Below are positions 60,772-64,000 of a DNA stretch of 64,000 nucleotides, one piece after another. Source of the DNA: an uncultured Pelagibacteraceae bacterium (lineage in GTDB: Bacteria; Pseudomonadota; Alphaproteobacteria; Pelagibacterales; Pelagibacteraceae). The first letter of the stretch is position 1. Each line of letters begins with the position of its first letter. The stretch spans positions 264,289 to 328,288 of the forward strand of contig CACADE010000001.1 in NCBI GenBank assembly GCA_902531175.1. Direction: 5' to 3'. The position numbers and the translations under genes are program-made. Below the pieces are notes generated by a model. It searched no databases. It saw nothing but the letters and a program-made list of their open reading frames with translations, and had not been told where the DNA came from.

Positions 60772-61761
60772 TTAAAGTTTGTTTGCAGCTTTTACAAGTT
60801 GATCACCAACTCCACCAGCTCCACCTGTTCTTGAAATGTAATCATCAATAACAGATGATGATGCTTTTTTAAGAGCAGAAACTTCTGAACTACTTAGGTT
60901 TACAATGTTCATTCCATTTGCTTTTGCTTCTTTGTAAGCACCAGCTTCGATGTTAGCCATGTCATCTCTTACAGCTTTTTCAGCTACTTTTGATGCTTCA
61001 GCTATAGCGTCTCTTTGTTTTTGAGTTAATGAGCTTAGCCATTTGTCATTAGCAACAACTACGAATTCGATATCGCCATGATTTGTAACTGTTAAAGTAT
61101 CCATTACTTGATATAATTTTCTAGATTTTACACCAGATACACCAGTCATACCTGCATCAACAGTATTTCTTTGGTAAGCTAAGTATTGCTCAGATCCAGA
61201 TATTAATGCTGGTTTACCACCTAAAGAACTCACAAAAGCTCCAAGTGTTTTTCCGAATACTCTAATTTTTTTATCTTTAAAGTCAGCCGGAGTTTTCATC
61301 GGACCACCATTAGATAACATTATTGCTGATCCATAAGCTTGATAATAAAGTGGAACTGCTCCAGTCTTTGCTATTGCAGGATCAAGGATAGCTCTTATCT
61401 CAGATCCAGCTTGAGTTGCTTTTCTTACTTTTTGTTCTGAATCAAATAAGAATGGAAGATAGAAAACATCAACTTCAGGATTAGTTCCTGCAAATCTTGT
61501 TATAGATGCAACACCAGCTTCGATTGCTCCTGAACCTACAGCTTGTGGAACCTCTTTATCTTTGTAAAGTTGTGCAGAGTCGTAAATCTCTACTTTAATG
61601 TCTGATCTTGATTCTAATTCTTTTTTAAATACCAAAAGGTTCTGACCTAAGTGAGCCTTTAATGGTAATTGAAGTGTAATTCTCATTTTTGTTTCAGCCA
61701 AACTTGCACTGGCAAAAGAAACGAAAATTAGAGAAAATATTATTCTTTTAAAGATTTTCAT
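60772..61761 (-). CDS. dctP: TRAP importer periplasmic binding protein (DctP family)
   Basis: A 329-aa DctP-family receptor. Signal peptide: residues 1-22 (IIFSLIFVSFASA core, cleavage after SLA). The mature part contains LVFKKELESRSDIKVEIYDSAQLYKD, YYQAYGSAIMLSNGGPMKTPADFKDKKIRV with the carboxylate-binding Arg region, and TGVSGVKSRKLYQ. It binds an organic acid for the DctQM permease. A strong ribosome site (AGAGGGAAAT) precedes the ATG, and a GC-rich hairpin follows the stop, fitting excess production of the receptor. Confidence 0.94.
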   Translation of the reverse strand: MKIFKRIIFSLIFVSFASASLAETKMRITLQLPLKAHLGQNLLVFKKELESRSDIKVEIYDSAQLYKDKEVPQAVGSGAIEAGVASITRFAGTNPEVDVFYLPFLFDSEQKVRKATQAGSEIRAILDPAIAKTGAVPLYYQAYGSAIMLSNGGPMKTPADFKDKKIRVFGKTLGAFVSSLGGKPALISGSEQYLAYQRNTVDAGMTGVSGVKSRKLYQVMDTLTVTNHGDIEFVVVANDKWLSSLTQKQRDAIAEASKVAEKAVRDDMANIEAGAYKEAKANGMNIVNLSSSEVSALKKASSSVIDDYISRTGGAGGVGDQLVKAANKL

Positions 61762-61796
61762 GTTATTTCCCTCTTTTTTGTTAAATGAGACTATTT

Positions 61797-61806
61797 AAGT
61801 CGACTT
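61797..61806. promoter_or_regulatory. 10-bp palindrome in the dctP upstream region
   Basis: AAGTCGACTT is a perfect palindrome 36 bases before the dctP ATG, in the 75-base space shared with the divergent EamA gene. GC-containing palindromes are uncommon in this DNA, so it may be an operator. No regulator gene is nearby. Confidence 0.25.
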
Positions 61807-61836
61807 TAAAATTAAATACAATATTAATAATCATCA

Positions 61837-62736
61837 ATGAATTGGATAATTGTAGCTATTTCTGGGGCTTTTTTTCAAAATCTTAGATCAACTTTACAGA
61901 AAAAACTTAATCAAAAAGTATCAACTATTGCATCTACTTATGTAAGATTTGCTTTTGCATTACCATTTGGGACAGTTTTATTTTTTTTATATTTTCAGGA
62001 CTTAAATGTAATTCCTGAAATTCTAAGTCAAAAAAAATTTATATTTAACGTATTATTAGGTTCAATTTTCCAAATAATTTTTACATTTGTTTTACTCTAT
62101 TTATTTAGATTTGCTAATTTTGTTGTTGGAACTTCATTAAGTAAGACTGAAGTTATTCAGGTTGCGATTTTTGAATATTTGATAATAGGGGACAAATTAA
62201 ATAAATTTGGAATAACAGGAATTATTGTATCTACAATTGGAGTAATTATATTATCAATTAAAGATTTAAGTTTATTTCTAAAAAACTTATTTTCAAAAAC
62301 AACTTTAATTGGTTTATCCGCAGGACTATTCTTAGGTTTAAGCGTTGTATATTTTAGAGCAGCAGCATTAACATTGGAAAATTTTAGTAATAACTTTGAA
62401 AAAGCTATAGCAACACTATTTTTTGGTCTAGTTATACAAACAACATTAGTTACTATTTATTTAATTATATTTGAAAAGTCACAGTTTAAAAAATTATATG
62501 AAAACAAGTATGAATGTTTGACAGCAGGGTTAGCTGGATTTCTTGCAACATTGTCTTGGTTTTATGCTTTTACGTTAATACAGTCTTCATTTGTCAGAGC
62601 TATCGGCCAAATAGAATTATTATTTAGTTATGTGTCTTCAAAGTATATGTTTAAAGAAAAAGTCAAAATTACAGAAATTTTAGGGATAATTATATTTGTA
62701 GTAGGTGTACTAATTTTATTATTAAATAAGAGCTAA
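61837..62736 (+). CDS. EamA-family (DMT) inner-membrane transporter
   Basis: A 299-aa protein with about ten helices. It starts MNWIIVAISGAFFQNLRSTLQKKL, an uncommon, more polar first helix, and has GTSLSKTEVIQVAIFEYLIIGD in the first repeat and SSFVRAIGQIELLFSYVSS in the second, as in a less-studied EamA branch. The substrate is unknown. It is divergent from dctP and its 3' end overlaps the convergent SMR gene by 4 bases. It is the third DMT protein in the window, and not closely similar to the other two. Confidence 0.83.
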   Translation: MNWIIVAISGAFFQNLRSTLQKKLNQKVSTIASTYVRFAFALPFGTVLFFLYFQDLNVIPEILSQKKFIFNVLLGSIFQIIFTFVLLYLFRFANFVVGTSLSKTEVIQVAIFEYLIIGDKLNKFGITGIIVSTIGVIILSIKDLSLFLKNLFSKTTLIGLSAGLFLGLSVVYFRAAALTLENFSNNFEKAIATLFFGLVIQTTLVTIYLIIFEKSQFKKLYENKYECLTAGLAGFLATLSWFYAFTLIQSSFVRAIGQIELLFSYVSSKYMFKEKVKITEILGIIIFVVGVLILLLNKS

Positions 62737-63068
62737 TTAATTCTTCCAAGATAATTAACCATTACGACACCAATAATAATTAAAAAAATCCCAATTAACC
62801 CATACATATTTGGTATCTGGTTATATTTAATCATACCGAAGACTAAAATAGCAGCCACTGTTATCCCACTATAAGTAGCATAAGTAAAACCTACTGGTAT
62901 CATAGACATTGCTTTTGCAAGTCCATACATAGTTATACACATAAAAGCTATTGATAATATCGTTGGAGTTAATTTTGAAAATCCATCTGAAATTTTAGCA
63001 AAACTATTTGCGGCAATTCCTGTTGATATAGCTAATACTAAATAAATATAACCAGATAATGGTTTCAT
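62733..63068 (-). CDS. SMR-family small membrane protein lacking the EmrE glutamate (first of pair)
   Basis: A 111-aa four-helix protein of the small multidrug resistance family. It aligns end to end with EmrE: YIYL near the start, KISDGFSKL against KFSEGFTRL, IPVGFTYATYSG against IPTGIAYAIWSG, and a final GVVMVNYLGR. EmrE Glu14, the proton/substrate site, aligns with Gly17 here, and EmrE Trp63 with Tyr; Tyr60 is kept. Loss of Glu14 means ordinary proton-coupled drug export is unlikely. It overlaps the second SMR gene by 4 bases, so a heterodimer is probable. Compare ArnE/ArnF, SMR-like flippase subunits that also lack this Glu. Confidence 0.85.
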   Translation of the reverse strand: MKPLSGYIYLVLAISTGIAANSFAKISDGFSKLTPTILSIAFMCITMYGLAKAMSMIPVGFTYATYSGITVAAILVFGMIKYNQIPNMYGLIGIFLIIIGVVMVNYLGRIN

Positions 63069-63400
63069 TTATTTGTTCCTAATAAGTTAACTATTAAGAC
63101 ACCCGATATAATTAAAATCAATCCAATTATTGTATAAAAATTTGGTACTTGATTAAATTTTATAACACCAACAGCAGCTGTAGCAATTATACATAGGCCC
63201 GCAAAAGAGGCATACGTTATTCCAACTGGTATACTTTTCATAACTAAAGACAAAGTATACATGCATCCAACAATTGTTACTGCTGTGATTATACTAGGTA
63301 TTAATAATGTAAAACCTTGAGCACTTTTAGCAAAACTGTTAGATGCTGTTCCAAGAATTACTGCGATTAATAAAATTATATAAGCAGTTATATTATTCAT
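63065..63400 (-). CDS. SMR-family small membrane protein lacking the EmrE glutamate (second of pair)
   Basis: The partner SMR protein, also 111 aa and four helices. Matching blocks are SNSFAKSAQGFTLL, SIPVGITYASFAGL and GVLIVNLLGT. The Glu14 position is again Gly17, and Trp63 is Phe. It shares the unusual NSFAK segment with its neighbour but differs through most of the helices, as expected for a paired heterodimer. The ATG at 63400 overlaps the upstream isomerase stop by 8 bases; a longer frame from 63457 is mostly antisense-like to that gene and not family-like. It is co-transcribed with the isomerase-like gene. Confidence 0.85.
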   Translation of the reverse strand: MNNITAYIILLIAVILGTASNSFAKSAQGFTLLIPSIITAVTIVGCMYTLSLVMKSIPVGITYASFAGLCIIATAAVGVIKFNQVPNFYTIIGLILIISGVLIVNLLGTNK

Positions 63401-63989
63401 TTGCCTTCGACCATTTGATTGCATCTTCCATTCTATCATCTCCCCAGAATATTTCATTTTTTACAACAAATGACGGACTTCCAAATATTTTATTTTTTCT
63501 AGCTTTTTCTGTATTTGATAAATAAATATTATTTATTTCCTCAGAGCTTGCCTCTGAAACAATCTTTTCTTTATCTAAGCTTAGTTTTTTGCAGATTTCA
63601 CTCAAGTTGGGTTCAACAGCAGGCTCTTTTCCTTCTTGAAACCATCGTTTATACGTAAGCTGAATGTAATCTACACCCCAATTATTTTTTAAACCTAATA
63701 TTGCAATTTTATTAGCTAAATCAAATTCTGTTAAAGGGTAAGGGACTGGTGTTTTGGCAAAAAATCCATAATTTTTTGCTCGTCTTTCTATGTCTCTCCA
63801 CATGTAATCTACTTTATTTTTTTTTTCTTTAGGAAAGGGAACATTGTTCATCTCTTTCATTATTGCTCTCACACTAAAAGGAGTCCAGTTAAACTTAATT
63901 TGATGTTGTTTTTCTGCTTCTAGTGCTCGAGTAACTGAAAGATAGGTATAAGTACTTCCAATAGAAAAATAAAAATCTATGTTGTTCAC
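63393..63989 (-). CDS. 2-hydroxychromene-2-carboxylate isomerase / DsbA-like thioredoxin-fold protein
   Basis: A 198-aa thioredoxin-fold protein with an inserted helical domain. The start DFYFSIGSTYTYLSVTRAL carries Ser in place of a CxxC motif, as in HCCA isomerases and GST-kappa, and the cis-Pro loop is FGSPSFVV. WRDIERRAKNYG and the later Trp-rich RWFQEGKEP fit the NahD/HCCA group, which uses glutathione to isomerise aromatic-ring intermediates. Many homologues have no such substrate, so the true reaction is open. The gene starts 11 bases before the end of the window and leads the operon with the SMR pair. Confidence 0.86.
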   Translation of the reverse strand: MNNIDFYFSIGSTYTYLSVTRALEAEKQHQIKFNWTPFSVRAIMKEMNNVPFPKEKKNKVDYMWRDIERRAKNYGFFAKTPVPYPLTEFDLANKIAILGLKNNWGVDYIQLTYKRWFQEGKEPAVEPNLSEICKKLSLDKEKIVSEASSEEINNIYLSNTEKARKNKIFGSPSFVVKNEIFWGDDRMEDAIKWSKANE

Positions 63990-64000
63990 TTATTTTGGCA

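Noticed and set aside
1..64000. tRNA, rRNA, CRISPR arrays, insertion sequences, phage genes
   Set aside because: No gap exceeds 300 bases, and no cloverleaf, direct-repeat array, transposase, integrase or phage protein was seen.

Overview
The window is a gene-dense, very AT-rich stretch (roughly 30% GC by eye, not computed) from a free-living bacterium with a streamlined genome. It has 1-14 bp gene overlaps, convergent genes sharing stop codons, no gap over 300 bases, no mobile elements, no CRISPR arrays and no RNA genes that I can see. The gene content (tyrS/anmK pair, IscR-SUF operon with SufU and SufT, many ABC, TRAP and TTT binding-protein transporters, short intergenic spaces) fits a marine alphaproteobacterium of the Pelagibacterales (SAR11) type. 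That placement is inference; there is no rRNA in the window to test it.

Layout. 1-5 kb: 3' part of an AsmA/YhdP-like gene, tyrS, anmK and an alpha/beta hydrolase. 5.1-11.3 kb: an iron-sulfur assembly operon, iscR-like regulator then sufB-C-D-S-U-T-A, behind a promoter carrying a perfect 15-bp palindrome. 11.3-16.2 kb: a 54-aa unknown gene, glnA, a YbaK-type deacylase, two EamA exporters and a homocysteine methyltransferase. 16.2-19.1 kb: a ribose-type ABC importer (minus strand). 19.2-30.1 kb: inositol/sugar catabolism (iolE, iolD, three Gfo/Idh/MocA dehydrogenases), an HpaI-type aldolase, an aldehyde dehydrogenase, two D-2-hydroxyacid dehydrogenases and an unknown membrane-anchored protein. 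30.1-34.4 kb: a second ribose-type set, ATPase-permease-binding protein-FucU/RbsD-RbsK. 34.4-44.0 kb: sugar-acid catabolism: enolase-superfamily dehydratase, PdxA-like dehydrogenase, TctCBA importer, SDR, aldo/keto reductase, ROK kinase, beta-hydroxyacid dehydrogenase and FAH-family hydrolase. 44.0-50.7 kb: ppc, ccdA, a flavin oxidoreductase, a gamma-butyrobetaine-hydroxylase-like dioxygenase, an IMPase-family phosphatase and a glutamine amidotransferase. 50.8-57 kb: a peptide/nickel-type ABC importer with a fused double ATPase, an AhpD-like protein and a DUF924 protein. 57-61.8 kb (minus): a TRAP importer with a PEP-mutase/isocitrate-lyase-family enzyme, DUF2798 and a 3-hydroxyisobutyrate dehydrogenase. 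61.8-64 kb: an EamA transporter, then an HCCA-isomerase-like gene followed by two paired SMR proteins.

How the parts work together. Most of the window imports and oxidises small carbohydrates, polyols, sugar acids and organic acids to pyruvate, lactate and semialdehydes, with PEP carboxylase nearby as an anaplerotic enzyme. The enzymes support a non-phosphorylated deoxy-sugar-acid route (dehydratase, SDR, FAH hydrolase) and an alternative aldolase route (HpaI aldolase, aldehyde dehydrogenase). Apart from the IscR-like protein there is no recognisable transcription factor in 64 kb. A recurring architectural feature is an RNA hairpin immediately after every one of the five periplasmic binding-protein genes. 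This probably lets binding protein be made in excess of the membrane parts. The two SMR proteins both lack the otherwise invariant membrane glutamate of EmrE, so their function is open.
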